From: Bradyrhizobium frederickii
GTDB lineage: Bacteria > Pseudomonadota > Alphaproteobacteria > Rhizobiales > Xanthobacteraceae
Direction: 5' to 3'
Assembly: GCF_004570865.1 (NCBI RefSeq)
Contig: NZ_SPQS01000010.1
Span: 62,001 to 126,000, forward strand
DNA length: 64,000 nt
Of the stretch, positions 34,142 through 44,807 are shown piece after piece. The notes under the pieces are model-generated. The model was not told the origin of the DNA, did not search any database, and worked only from the letters and a program-made list of their open reading frames with translations. The stretch's first letter is position 1; every line of letters begins with the position of its first letter. Both the position numbers and the translations under genes were made by a program.

Positions 34142-34594
34142 ATGACCCTGACCTTCGAAGATTTCCCGCCCGGCCGGTTCGGCACGTTCGGCCCGCGCCA
34201 CGTCACCCGCGACGAGATTTTGGCCTTTGCCGCCGAGTTCGATCCGCAGCCGATGCACCTGGACGAGGAGGCCGCCAGCAAAAGCATGCTGCGCGGTCTG
34301 TCCGGCTCGGGCTGGCATCTCTGCTCGCTGATGATGCGGATGATGGCCGACGGCTTCATCACCCGCGCCGCATCGCTGGGATCGCCCGGCGTCGACGAGG
34401 TGCGTTGGCTCTCGCCGCTGCGGCCCGGCGACGACCTCACGCTCGATGTCGACGTGATGGAGGCGCGCAGCTCGAAGAGCCGGCCCGAGCTCGGCATCGT
34501 CAAGTTCAAATGCACCGCGCGCAACGCCAAGGGTGAGGCGCTCGCCGAGATGACGTCGCCGATCCTGATCAAGCGGCGCGAGGGAGCGGCCTGA
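34142..34594 (+). CDS. MaoC-like (R)-hydratase family protein, first of a pair
   Basis: A 150-residue hot-dog protein of the MaoC dehydratase family. The hydratase motif with Asp and His is in AAEFDPQPMHLDEEAA (about residues 31-46), and SGSGWHLCSLMMRMMAD is conserved too. Likely hydrates an enoyl-CoA or a related substrate, identity unknown. Its TGA overlaps the ATG of the next MaoC gene (TGATG), so both are translated together and may form a heterodimer. Confidence 0.9.
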   Translation: MTLTFEDFPPGRFGTFGPRHVTRDEILAFAAEFDPQPMHLDEEAASKSMLRGLSGSGWHLCSLMMRMMADGFITRAASLGSPGVDEVRWLSPLRPGDDLTLDVDVMEARSSKSRPELGIVKFKCTARNAKGEALAEMTSPILIKRREGAA

Positions 34595-35076
34595 TGCAGT
34601 TCTTCGACGACATCGAGATCGGCCAGCGCCGCGAGATCGGCACCTATACGTTCACCGCCGAGGCCATCAAGACATTCGCCGCCAAGTTCGATCCGCAGCG
34701 TTTTCATCTCGACGAGGAGGAGGGCAAGAACTCGCTGTTCGGCGGGCTCGCCGCGTCGGGCTGGCATGTCGGCTCGGCCTGCATGAGCCTGCTTGTCGCC
34801 GACGGCCAGCGTCTGGCGCGCGAGGCCGCTTCGCGCGGCGAGGAGGTTGCGGTGTGGGGCCCGTCGCCGGGCTTTCGTGACCTGCGCTGGATCAGGCCGG
34901 TGCTCGCCGGCGATACCGTCGCGTACGTCAACGTCGTCACCGACAAGCGCATCTCGGCCTCGCGCCCCGGCTGGGGCATCCTGACCGCCCACACCACCGG
35001 CACCAACCAGCGCGGCGAAGACGTCTATTCCATCACCGCTTCAGCCTTCGTGCCGAGGCGTGCGAACAGCGGTTAG
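34594..35076 (+). CDS. MaoC-like (R)-hydratase family protein, second of a pair
   Basis: A 160-residue paralogue of the preceding gene, with the same motif (AAKFDPQRFHLDEEEGKNSLFGGLAASGWHVGSACMSLL), so both copies keep the Asp/His pair. ISASRPGWGILTAHTTGTNQRGE is the C-terminal half of the hot-dog fold. The pair may have arisen by tandem duplication, or form the two halves of a heteromeric hydratase. There is no beta-oxidation or PHA gene beside them. Confidence 0.9.
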   Translation: MQFFDDIEIGQRREIGTYTFTAEAIKTFAAKFDPQRFHLDEEEGKNSLFGGLAASGWHVGSACMSLLVADGQRLAREAASRGEEVAVWGPSPGFRDLRWIRPVLAGDTVAYVNVVTDKRISASRPGWGILTAHTTGTNQRGEDVYSITASAFVPRRANSG

Positions 35077-35098
35077 ACGGGATCGAGCTGGTTTCTTC

Positions 35099-35234
35099 AC
35101 CTTTCCCCGCTTGCGGGGAGAGGTCGAATTCGATCGTAGATCGAATTCGGGTGAGAGGGTACAGGTCTCTCGACATCCCGTACGCTGAGAGAGGCCCCTC
35201 TCCCTCTCCCCGTAAGAACGGGGAGAGGGAGAGG
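35099..35234. repeat. Palindromic intergenic repeat, family A
   Basis: Copy of 15151-15293 in the opposite orientation: CCCCGCTTGCGGGGAGAGG, TCGAATTCGATC-GTA-GATCGAATTCGGGTGAG, then CCCTCTCCCCGTAAGAACGGGGAGAGGG. The rest of 35077-35407 holds only a likely promoter for the next small gene. Confidence 0.9.
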
Positions 35235-35407
35235 AGAAACCGAGCGAGTGTTGCCCGCGCGCTATGGACGCGATTCGGGACGGCTGCCATAAGCCTGCGC
35301 AACATGATTATCGCGAAGCGTTTCTGCGGAACCAGTGAGTTGCTAACTAATTATGAACCTGTCGCTGTCTATTTGAAACCAATTGGCAGAGACAGGGGAC
35401 GAGGACC

Positions 35408-35554
35408 ATGGCAGATCGCGGCGCACTCAAGTTTGTTGGATTTATCTTCGCGACCGCGACGCTCGCCGTGATGCTGGTTGCCGGCATGGTGGTGAAGGGC
35501 TATGCCGATGGCGCCTATACCCTGGAAATCTCGGCCGCCGACGCGAGCCGGTAA
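35408..35554 (+). CDS. Small single-span membrane protein (48 aa)
   Basis: An ATG at 35408 preceded by GACGAGGA opens a 48-residue frame: a short charged start (MADRGALK), one hydrophobic helix (FVGFIFATATLAVMLVAGMVV), then KGYADGAYTLEISAADASR. The good ribosome site, the helix flanked by charges and the G+C-rich third codon positions suggest a real gene. I do not recognise it. It is preceded by an A+T-richer stretch (35300-35390) suited to a promoter. Confidence 0.6.
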   Translation: MADRGALKFVGFIFATATLAVMLVAGMVVKGYADGAYTLEISAADASR

Positions 35555-35596
35555 CACTTCGTTCATTTTTCGCGGCCGGCATCCGGCCGCCGCAGC

Positions 35597-35734
35597 TCAG
35601 CGGCTATAGACGAACGCCAGGACGGCGATCGCAACCGCCAGCAGCCCGACAAAGCGCAGCATGATCGTGCCGAATTGGTTCGGCGCGGGCCGCAACGGTA
35701 TCGGGTCCGTGGTGTCGGGCCGAATGCTTTCCAT
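35597..35734 (-). CDS. Small membrane protein (45 aa)
   Basis: ATG 35734 opens a 45-residue frame with a polar N-terminus (MESIRPDTTDPIPLRPAPNQFG) and one C-terminal hydrophobic helix (TIMLRFVGLLAVAIAVLAFVYS). A GGGGA lies about 12 nt upstream. It converges on the 48-residue gene. The frame extends to 35872 without added plausibility. The weak ribosome site lowers confidence. Confidence 0.5.
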   Translation of the reverse strand: MESIRPDTTDPIPLRPAPNQFGTIMLRFVGLLAVAIAVLAFVYSR

Positions 35735-35879
35735 CTGAAATATCCCCAGGCCCGGCCACGGCGGCACGGGTGCCTGCCATTGGTCGCCGGGGACGGGCGG
35801 CGGGTTCAAAAGGACGCGCGGCGCTGACCATGTGAACGCGCATGCACCGCAGCGCTGTCGTCGCGGCCACACCCTCTGC

Positions 35880-35990
35880 TGTCATGCCCCGGCTTGACCG
35901 GGGGCATCCAGTGCGCCGAGGCCTCTCGGCTCGATCACCGCCGTCTCTGGAATACTGGATCACCCGCTTTCGCGGGTGATGACAGCTCTG
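35880..35990. repeat. Palindromic repeat, family G variant
   Basis: TCATGCCCCGGCTTGACCGGGGGCATCCAGT followed by CTGGAATACTGGATCACCCGCTTTCGCGGGTGATGA; two linked hairpins. Related to 21709 and 53772. Confidence 0.75.
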
Positions 35991-36028
35991 TTGGAGAGGC
36001 AGTGTAGCCTATCGCACCCTCCCGGAAT

Positions 36029-36063
36029 CAAAACCGCCGCGCTCCCTTGGGAGAACGCGGCGG
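36029..36063 (-). terminator. Terminator of the coiled-coil protein gene
   Basis: On the minus strand, a stem CCGCCGCG/CGCGGCGG with an inner GGGAG/CTCCC helix is followed by TTTTG. It lies 23 bp after the stop at 36086. Confidence 0.8.
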
Positions 36064-36085
36064 CCGGTGATGCGGTGCTTTGCGA

Positions 36086-36508
36086 TCAGCTGTTGCGCAG
36101 GCCGTCGGCGGCGCGCTTCCACTGCGCGACGTTGTCGGCGATCATGCGGGTCGACTTCATCGCGGCCTGGCTGAGCTGGGCGTAGCCGGAGATCTCGCGC
36201 TGGACGCGCTGGCCTTCGGCATGGAGCAGGTCGCGCAGGCTCTCGAGCTCGGAGATCAGGTTCTCGATCTCGGCAAGCGAGGTGCCGGCGACGCGCTGGA
36301 TCAGCGAGTTGACGTTGTTGACGGTGGCTTCCGCGCTCGGGTCGAGCGGCGGCGCGTCGGTGGTGGTCGACGCCGGCCGGCGCAGATAGGCGATATCGTT
36401 GCGCACGAAGTCACGGATGCCGGCCTCGACCTCCGTCACGGCGGCGAGGTTGGTGTCGACCGTCTCGGTCTCGGTGGTCTCGATCTTTTCGGGACGCATG
36501 GCGTTCAT
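36086..36508 (-). CDS. Coiled-coil (phasin-like) protein of unknown function
   Basis: A 140-residue, almost wholly helical, cytosolic protein: an acidic Thr/Glu-rich N-terminus, then NNVNSLIQRVAGTSLAEIENLISELESLRDLLHAEGQRVQREISGY in which heptads are visible. It resembles phasins in size and helicity but lacks a clear signature. ATG 36508 has AGGGGAA upstream. It has its own terminator and stands alone. The upstream 36509-36835 holds a family E repeat and no other gene. Confidence 0.75.
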   Translation of the reverse strand: MNAMRPEKIETTETETVDTNLAAVTEVEAGIRDFVRNDIAYLRRPASTTTDAPPLDPSAEATVNNVNSLIQRVAGTSLAEIENLISELESLRDLLHAEGQRVQREISGYAQLSQAAMKSTRMIADNVAQWKRAADGLRNS

Positions 36509-36700
36509 CGTTGTTCCCCTGTTCGCGTTGAGCGCAGCGCGAGTGTCCCCCGCACGACGACGTCTGTGAGGCTTCCCTATCAGGGCGTCCGATTTTGGCC
36601 GCAAATGGGCCAAGATGCGGCAAGGGCGGACCATTCGGGGGTTTTGCCGTGGCGCATGGTTAGGAGAGTGTGAACGCCGTTGCGGGGACGCCAACCCTAT

Positions 36701-36817
36701 CCCCTCATGGTGAGGAGCGCGCTCTCGCGCGCGTCTCGAACCATGCAGGCCCGGCTGTGGCAGAGGGGCCTCGATCCTTCGAGACGCGCTCCTTCGGAGT
36801 GCCCTCAGGATGAGGGG
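36701..36817. repeat. Palindromic intergenic repeat, family E (CCTCATGGTGAGGAGCGCG...CCTCAGGATGAGG)
   Basis: CCCCTCATGGTGAGGAGCGCGC, TCTCGAACCATG, CCTTCGAGACGCGCTCCTTCGGAG and CCTCAGGATGAGGGG. Second copy at 45866-45971. Confidence 0.88.
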
Positions 36818-36835
36818 AGAAGGTGGAGCGTGGAA

Positions 36836-37756
36836 CTACCAGCTCTTCTTGAAGCCGGCCGTCACGCTCTTGTTGATCGCGCCTTGCGAGGTCTCGCCGA
36901 CCGAGCCGGAGACGGTGACGTTGTCGAACAGCTTCTGCTCGGCGCCGACCTTGCGCAGCCATTTGTCGTCGGTGGTCGACAGCGTCTGGCCGGCGGTGAT
37001 GCTGGTGCCGGTGTCGCTGAGGGTGACCTTGGCGGACTGGTCGGTTTCGTAATTGCGGGTGATGTGGCCGCCGATGCCGGGCACGGCGCTGGTGCCCTGC
37101 TGGTTGACGCTGTAGCCGTTCTGGAGCGTCAGCGCGGTGTCGCTCGACAGCGGCACCGATTTGGTCAGCGAGGCCCCGATCTTGCTCTGCTCGGCGCCGG
37201 GATCGACGCGGGCTTCCACCGCGGTCTTGTCCCAGATCGCGCCGGCGCCGGGCGCGGTTGCCGTCGCCCAGGCGCTGCCGGAGGATTGCGGCAGGTTGCC
37301 GCCGTTGGTGGCCTTCTGCGCCAGCAGCTCGGACATCGTCCGCGGCTCGCTCGTCACCGTAATGTCGGCGCCGATCCGCGTATCCCAGAACGAGGATACG
37401 GACTGCTTCACCGTCACCGCCGAGGAGCCGTTCGCGTTGGCATTGGACGACCAGTCCAGCCCGTCCCTGGCGGCGGCCTGGGCGCGTTTCTTGGCGGCCA
37501 TGGGATCGATGCCGGTGCCGGCGTCGACCGCGAGCTGGCTCCAATCGAGCTTGTCGACGTCGATGCCTTTGAGCACGTCCGGATCGTTGACGTCGACCGG
37601 CTCTGCCGTCTCGGTTTCGGCCTCGTCGTCGGGCGCGGCCGCTGCGGGGGAGAAGGGCGGGATGATCTGCGCCGAGGCCGTCAGAACCGAGCCCAAAATG
37701 AATGTGGCCGCCAGCATCGGCAGCCTGGTCCAGCCAAACCCTGTCGAGAATTCCAT
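36836..37756 (-). CDS. Secreted protein of unknown function, possibly outer-membrane
   Basis: A 306-residue protein with a signal peptide (LPMLAATFILGSVLTASAQ, about 13-31), an acidic linker, and a long region of alternating polar/hydrophobic strands with repeated TLSDTGTSITAGQTLS-type turns, ending in tryptophan (AGFKKSW), as many beta-barrel proteins do. No family is recognised. ATG 37756 has GGCAGGA 4 nt upstream. It ends next to a family E repeat and is not part of an operon. Confidence 0.75.
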   Translation of the reverse strand: MEFSTGFGWTRLPMLAATFILGSVLTASAQIIPPFSPAAAAPDDEAETETAEPVDVNDPDVLKGIDVDKLDWSQLAVDAGTGIDPMAAKKRAQAAARDGLDWSSNANANGSSAVTVKQSVSSFWDTRIGADITVTSEPRTMSELLAQKATNGGNLPQSSGSAWATATAPGAGAIWDKTAVEARVDPGAEQSKIGASLTKSVPLSSDTALTLQNGYSVNQQGTSAVPGIGGHITRNYETDQSAKVTLSDTGTSITAGQTLSTTDDKWLRKVGAEQKLFDNVTVSGSVGETSQGAINKSVTAGFKKSW

Positions 37757-38021
37757 CGTCCTGCCCGCGAGCCCCAACGCATGCTGTCCGATAACATATA
37801 TCGGCCGTCAGCAAAGACCATGCGCCATTGCGCGCGAAAATGCTGACCCATCGTTGCGAAATTGTGGCGGTGCCTTCAAGGCGGCGAACCAACGGGCCGC
37901 GCGCGCGGCGCGCGCCCGATGACGAGCTCCTGGCGCGACGGCATCCGGCGGGGCTGGAAGCCAGGACGTCGCAGCCGGCATCGTCATCGGTCCCGAACAG
38001 CGGGGCCCGTTGGTGTCCCCG

Positions 38022-38462
38022 TCAGCCGACGCTGGTCATCTTCGGCAGATGAATGGCGCGGCCGAGTGCCTGCTCGACCAGATCGAACGTGTCGATCAGG
38101 ACGCGCATGCTGACGAGCTTGCCTGCCCTGAACTGGGCGAACTGCGCGACCCGCAGGCTGATCGGCTTGTTGGAATCCAGGGCCGTGAGTGAATAGCGCA
38201 CCATCGAAGCGGCGGAATCGACGCCGAGCATGATGCTCTCGCGGTCGAAGCGGCGGACCTGGAAATTGTCGGCGAGCTGACGGATGACGTCGAGCACGGC
38301 GTCCTTGCCCTGGCGCGCGCCGAGGAACGGAAACATGTCGATCGGGCCGTAGAGCGCCCATTCGACGTCCTCGTCGATCAGGGCCTCGATATCCCCGAAA
38401 TGCCGGTCGTTGATCGCGCGGTGCAACGCGCGCGAGAAACGCCAGAGGCTGTGCTCTGTCAT
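38022..38462 (-). CDS. NTF2-like (SnoaL-type) protein, copy 1
   Basis: A 146-residue cone-shaped NTF2/SnoaL-fold protein: an N-terminal helix (WRFSRALHRAINDRHFGDIEALIDEDVEW), GPIDMFPFLGARQGKDAVLDVIRQLAD, then a curved sheet. Members include isomerases, but no catalytic residues can be assigned. It is a paralogue of the gene at 38682-39128, with the same order GPID/APID ... GARQGK/GPRHGK ... DSYDLVQQ/DTFDLVEQ. Both are on the minus strand with an A+T-rich gap between. Confidence 0.88.
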   Translation of the reverse strand: MTEHSLWRFSRALHRAINDRHFGDIEALIDEDVEWALYGPIDMFPFLGARQGKDAVLDVIRQLADNFQVRRFDRESIMLGVDSAASMVRYSLTALDSNKPISLRVAQFAQFRAGKLVSMRVLIDTFDLVEQALGRAIHLPKMTSVG

Positions 38463-38608
38463 TCTGGCAGTCCTGAAGCTGGCTTGCGAAAAAACGGAAA
38501 ACAACCCCACGCGCAGTCAGGCGCCGGGGGGGATCAACTCATTTGTATGCGAACAAAATAGTAGGTTTCGGCCAAAACGCAATTCACGTTTTCGCAATGC
38601 ACAATTGA

Positions 38609-38641
38609 ACGGGGTTTGTGAGATTTACAATAGAACCCCGT
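38609..38641. promoter_or_regulatory. Inverted repeat in an A+T-rich gap between the NTF2-like genes
   Basis: Arms ACGGGGTT (38609-38616) and AACCCCGT (38634-38641) with 17 bp between. On the minus strand it may end the upstream gene's transcript or bind a regulator of the downstream one. The flanking 38540-38640 is notably A+T-rich for this window. Confidence 0.4.
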
Positions 38642-38681
38642 AATCTTCCGGGCTCGGATCCGGGTTCGAGGCGAGAAGCGA

Positions 38682-39128
38682 TCAATCCACCTGCACGCCC
38701 GTGATCAACGGCCCGATTTCGCGCTCCAGCACCTGCTGCACCAGATCGTAGGAATCGATGATCTCGCGGATCTCAGCCACCAGCCTGCCGCGGAAGGTAT
38801 AGAACACGGCCATGTCGAACTGCACGATGCGGTCGTTGCTGCGCTTCCTGAAATAGGTCTGTATGTAGGTCGCGACCGCCTCGCCCTCGGCGACAATGTG
38901 CGGCGCCTTGTAGCGAACTTCGGAATAGCGCGACCAGATCGTCTGCCACAGCTCGCGCAATTCGGCCTTGCCGTGGCGGGGCCCCATATGCGGCAGCACG
39001 TCGATCGGCGCATGGGTGAGGAAGTCGACGTCGTCGGTGCAGCAGGACAGCGCGGCTTCGATATCGCCGCGCACAAAGGCGTCGAGCAGATGCAGCACGC
39101 GTTGGCGATTGAGCTTCTCGATCGTCAT
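38682..39128 (-). CDS. NTF2-like (SnoaL-type) protein, copy 2
   Basis: A 148-residue NTF2-fold protein: LHLLDAFVRGDIEAALSCCTDDVDFLTHAPIDVLPHMGPRHGKAELRELWQTIW then strands ending IIDSYDLVQQVLEREIG. Adjacent paralogue of 38022-38462, so tandem duplication followed by divergence is likely. ATG 39128. A perfect inverted repeat (ATGCCA-6-TGGCAT, 39234-39251) lies 106 bp upstream and may regulate it. Confidence 0.88.
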   Translation of the reverse strand: MTIEKLNRQRVLHLLDAFVRGDIEAALSCCTDDVDFLTHAPIDVLPHMGPRHGKAELRELWQTIWSRYSEVRYKAPHIVAEGEAVATYIQTYFRKRSNDRIVQFDMAVFYTFRGRLVAEIREIIDSYDLVQQVLEREIGPLITGVQVD

Positions 39129-39233
39129 TCCGCCCGTCCTCTCTGGCCGTTGTGCAACGCTAGCGCGTGGCCCCGCGCACCGGCAATCCGCAAAACCACA
39201 GGGACGTTGCAGACGGTATGACGCGCCAGTGCA

Positions 39234-39251
39234 ATGCCAGGTTCATGGCAT
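39234..39251. promoter_or_regulatory. Palindrome ATGCCA-GGTTCA-TGGCAT
   Basis: Six-bp perfect arms with a 6-bp centre, and near-complementary flanks (TGCA/GCA). It lies between the NTF2-like gene and the folded element at 39262-39364. Candidate operator. Confidence 0.35.
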
Positions 39252-39261
39252 GCAACTGAGA

Positions 39262-39364
39262 GTTGAGTAATGGGGTGGCTGCACGAATTCGTGCTGGAAT
39301 GTGCGGCCCGTCGCGCAACGCGCAGGAGCGGGGCGAGCGAACTCCCGGAGCCACCCCTCTCAAC
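39262..39364. ncRNA. Candidate structured RNA or palindromic element of unknown class
   Basis: A closing stem GTTGAG-4-GGGGTGGCT (39262-39280) pairs with AGCCACCCC-1-CTCAAC (39349-39364), 15 bp in all. Inside are a perfect GCACGAATTCGTGC palindrome (39281-39294), a GCGC-AAC-GCGC hairpin (39313-39323) and a CGGG/CCCG arm near 39329-39347, giving a multibranched fold. No tRNA, tmRNA, SRP or known riboswitch signature is seen. It may be an RNA or a repeat element. No gene is seen in 39129-39516. Confidence 0.35.
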
Positions 39365-39516
39365 GCGGAGCGGGCGGTAGGTTCAACGCCACAAGCCCGG
39401 CCCCCTTCTCATTCTTGTCCGGCGTCGAAAAGCGCGTGACCCATCTCACATCGCCCCGTGGGCATCGCCGCTAACGTCATCCCCAAGTCATCAGGGTGTC
39501 ATCAGGGAGACGTGCC

Positions 39517-39903
39517 ATGGCTGCCATCGCCAGAGTCCGAAAGTCCCGCCTGCACAACGCGCTCGAAGGCCTCGCGCTGACCGCGATCCTGCAGAGCTTC
39601 CCGACCTTCGCCCTGGCCGCCTTCCTGCTCAAGCTCTGCGGCAACCACGATCTCGTCGGCGATCCCGGCGTCGCCATCTTCGTCGCCATCGCCTCGCTCG
39701 CCCACGCGCTGCTGGCCGTGACGTTCGGCCCAAGCTTCCCGCACCTGTTCAAGACCGTCTACGAGTCGAAATTCTTCGAGGCCCATCTGTCGCTGTCCGA
39801 CAAGATCACGGCCTGGCGCACCCAGCCGGTCGCCTCGCTCCAGCTCGTCACCATCGTGCTGCTGCTGTCGGTGATGGCCGTGGTGACGGCGAGCGTGGGG
39901 TGA
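39517..39903 (+). CDS. Small polytopic membrane protein of unknown function
   Basis: A 128-residue protein with about three membrane helices (LTAILQSFPTFALAAFLLKL, GVAIFVAIASLAHALLAVTF, LQLVTIVLLLSVMAVVTASV) and basic ends. No family recognised. ATG 39517 has GGGAGA 7 nt upstream; a 10-bp direct repeat GTCATCAGGG is present twice just before it (39487-39507). It follows the folded element by 150 bp on the same side. Confidence 0.75.
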   Translation: MAAIARVRKSRLHNALEGLALTAILQSFPTFALAAFLLKLCGNHDLVGDPGVAIFVAIASLAHALLAVTFGPSFPHLFKTVYESKFFEAHLSLSDKITAWRTQPVASLQLVTIVLLLSVMAVVTASVG

Positions 39904-39911
39904 GGTCTCCG

Positions 39912-39956
39912 CCGTCATTCCGGGGCGCTGCAAAGCGAGCCCGGAATCCATAGCCA
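39912..39956. repeat. Half copy of palindromic repeat, family C
   Basis: CCGTCATTCCGGGGCGCTGCAAAGCGAGCCCGGAATCCA; the matching second half is missing. Confidence 0.75.
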
Positions 39957-39977
39957 CGAACGGTGTTGCCTCTAGGC

Positions 39978-42965
<2,988 letters not shown>

Positions 42966-43058
42966 GAGGCGAATATGGGACGAGTCCGCCTCCCGATAAA
43001 GGGCGAATGGCCGTCGCCATGCAGGCTGCTGACAGCAGGTTGGCAGCAGCAAGGAACC

Positions 43059-43289
43059 TTACGACGCCGGCAGCGGACCCTCGCTGTCCTCGCTCGCCCG
43101 ATAGGGTTCGAGGATGTCGAGGTGGATGCCGCCGCAATCGGTGCAGCGCATGGTCCAGTACTCGCATCCGGCGCGCCCGCCGATCACCCGGAGCACGGTG
43201 AGATCGCCGTCGCATTCCGGGCAGTTGGACAGCACAGCGCGGGCGTAGATCCTCGGCCGCGACGGGCCTTCGAATTCGATGACTGACAT
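43059..43289 (-). CDS. Zinc-ribbon protein of unknown function
   Basis: A 76-residue cytosolic protein with two Cys-x2-Cys knuckles (NCPECDGDLTV and RCTDCGGIHL) about 25 residues apart, a zinc-ribbon pattern, and an acidic tail. Start at ATG 43289 (MSVIEFEGPSRPRIYARAV); a TTG 6 nt earlier gives two more residues. It precedes uvrB on the same strand by 94 bp. No function assigned. Confidence 0.75.
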   Translation of the reverse strand: MSVIEFEGPSRPRIYARAVLSNCPECDGDLTVLRVIGGRAGCEYWTMRCTDCGGIHLDILEPYRASEDSEGPLPAS

Positions 43290-43346
43290 GACCAATTGCC
43301 CCTTCTTGACTTGCGCCGTCCCTGATTGGCTTGCCGTCCGGCCCGC

Positions 43347-43571
43347 TTATTCGTCGTCGCTGTCGGTCCGCCGGCGGAAGCGGTCGATGTGATGCTTGGC
43401 GTCGGCGATCGCGGCGTTCTGATCCGGCCAGGCGAAACCGACTTCCATGGCCGGAAACAGCACGCCGTCGATGGCGAGGGGGCTGAGATCGGCGCGGCGG
43501 ATGCGGGCGTGCCAGAGGCCTTTGCCAGCCTCGAAGGATTCGATGTCAAAGCCGTCGTAGATGGTCGTCAT
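43347..43571 (-). CDS. Small conserved hypothetical protein
   Basis: A 74-residue soluble protein: MTTIYDGFDIESFEAGKGLWHARIRR, then AMEVGFAWPDQNAAIADAKHHIDRFRRR and an acidic end. The DQNAAIADAKHHIDRF stretch resembles a helix seen in small alphaproteobacterial proteins of unknown role. ATG 43571 has GGGGA 9 nt upstream. It lies 57 bp before the zinc-ribbon gene in the same direction and may be cotranscribed with it. Confidence 0.72.
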   Translation of the reverse strand: MTTIYDGFDIESFEAGKGLWHARIRRADLSPLAIDGVLFPAMEVGFAWPDQNAAIADAKHHIDRFRRRTDSDDE

Positions 43572-43684
43572 GGTCGTCCCCGAAGTGTTCCGTACGTGTC
43601 TTGTTGGAGAGTCAGGGGACCACGTTTGCGATTTTCGGGATGTGAAGCCGTTCACAAAGCAGCCGGCTTTTTTGCCGTCGGGCG

Positions 43685-44602
43685 TCAGTTCCGCGCCGCA
43701 ATACGGCCGACCCGCTTCCCCGGCCGGGCCGCGGGTTCCGCCGCCGCACGCATGATCCAGCGGCGGAACGCGGCAAAGTCGCGCTGCTCGGTCTGAAAAC
43801 TGCGATAGAGCAGATACCAGCGCATGCCCTTGGGCACCGAGAGATCGAACGGCGCCACCAGCCGGCCGGCGGCGAGGTCGTCGTCGATATAGGGGCGGAT
43901 GCCCATGGCGATGCCGAGTCCGTCGGCAGCGGCCTGCAGCGCCTGGCCGTAGAACTGAAACTCCGGCCCGCGCGCGTTGATCCGGGTGACGCCGGCGGCC
44001 TTCAGCCAGATCGGCCAGTCCTCGGCCGAGTGCGCCACGCGGATCAGGCTCGGGCCCTTCAAATCGGCCGGGCGCTTCAGGCCGCTCGCGAGGCGGGGCA
44101 CGCCGACCGGCGTGAGGTCGCCGGCGAACAGCGGCTCGGCGACGAGGCCGGGCCAGTCGCCGGTGCCGAGCTTGATGCCGCAGCTCCAGTCTTCGCCGAA
44201 CGGCACTGACGCGCCGCCGGTGGTGAAGCGCACCTCGATATCGGGCTCCTCGCTGCGAAACTCGGACAGGCGCGGGATCAGCCAGCGCATCGCAAAGGTG
44301 TGGCCGACGCCGATGGTGAGCACGCGGACGCTCGCCGGCGCCGTCACCTGCGCGGTGAGGCTGGCCAGCGCATCGAAAATCGGCGTCAGCCCGCTTTGAT
44401 AGGCGCGGCCGGCCTGCGTCAGCACCAGGCGATTGGCCTTGCGCTCGAACAGCGCGACGCCAAGCCGCTCTTCCAGCAGATGCACCATGCGGCTGACGGC
44501 GGCTGCGGACACGCTCAGCTCGAGCCCGGCCGCGGCAAAGCTGCCGGTCCGCGCCGCCGCCTCGAATGCCTTGATGCCGTTGAGAAACAGCAGCCGCCGC
44601 AA
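43685..44602 (-). CDS. LysR-family transcriptional regulator (GcvA-like)
   Basis: A 305-residue regulator: N-terminal winged helix (RRLLFLNGIKAFEAAARTGSFAAAGLELSVSAAAVSRMVHLLEERLGVALF) and a periplasmic-binding-like effector domain from about 95 (VRVLTIGVGHTFAMRWLIPRLSEF). The start is unusual: no ATG is available, and TTG 44602 with AAGGG 8 nt upstream gives the typical MRRL...LN N-terminus, better than TTG 44608. It is divergent from the TauE gene, which it may control. Confidence 0.9.
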   Translation of the reverse strand: MRRLLFLNGIKAFEAAARTGSFAAAGLELSVSAAAVSRMVHLLEERLGVALFERKANRLVLTQAGRAYQSGLTPIFDALASLTAQVTAPASVRVLTIGVGHTFAMRWLIPRLSEFRSEEPDIEVRFTTGGASVPFGEDWSCGIKLGTGDWPGLVAEPLFAGDLTPVGVPRLASGLKRPADLKGPSLIRVAHSAEDWPIWLKAAGVTRINARGPEFQFYGQALQAAADGLGIAMGIRPYIDDDLAAGRLVAPFDLSVPKGMRWYLLYRSFQTEQRDFAAFRRWIMRAAAEPAARPGKRVGRIAARN

Positions 44603-44738
44603 ATGCAAGACCCTTGTGCCAAGACCCTCAGGAAAGCTGAGGCCAGGCCAAGATAACTCAGTTTGCGAAGCAGGGGCAAGCGAGGCACAACTTGCAAAGT
44701 AGATTTAAGCCGATTTGTCGCGCGCGTCGCGGTTCTTC

Positions 44739-44763
44739 GCCTCTCCCCGCGCGGGGCGAGGGA
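44739..44763. repeat. Short palindrome, family A remnant
   Basis: GCCTCTCCCCGCGCGGGGCGAGGG; only the hairpin part of family A, in the divergent gap between the LysR and TauE genes. Confidence 0.7.
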
Positions 44764-44807
44764 GACGAACAGTTTGCCGTTCCTCACTTGTGCGGAGATT
44801 CCCCTTC

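Noticed and set aside
39272..39357. Possible tRNA (86 nt with a 9-bp closing stem)
   Set aside because: No TTCGA-type T-loop, no D-loop GG pair and no anticodon arm could be fitted.
39262..39364. Permuted tmRNA
   Set aside because: No tag-peptide frame of the alphaproteobacterial AND-type was found near.
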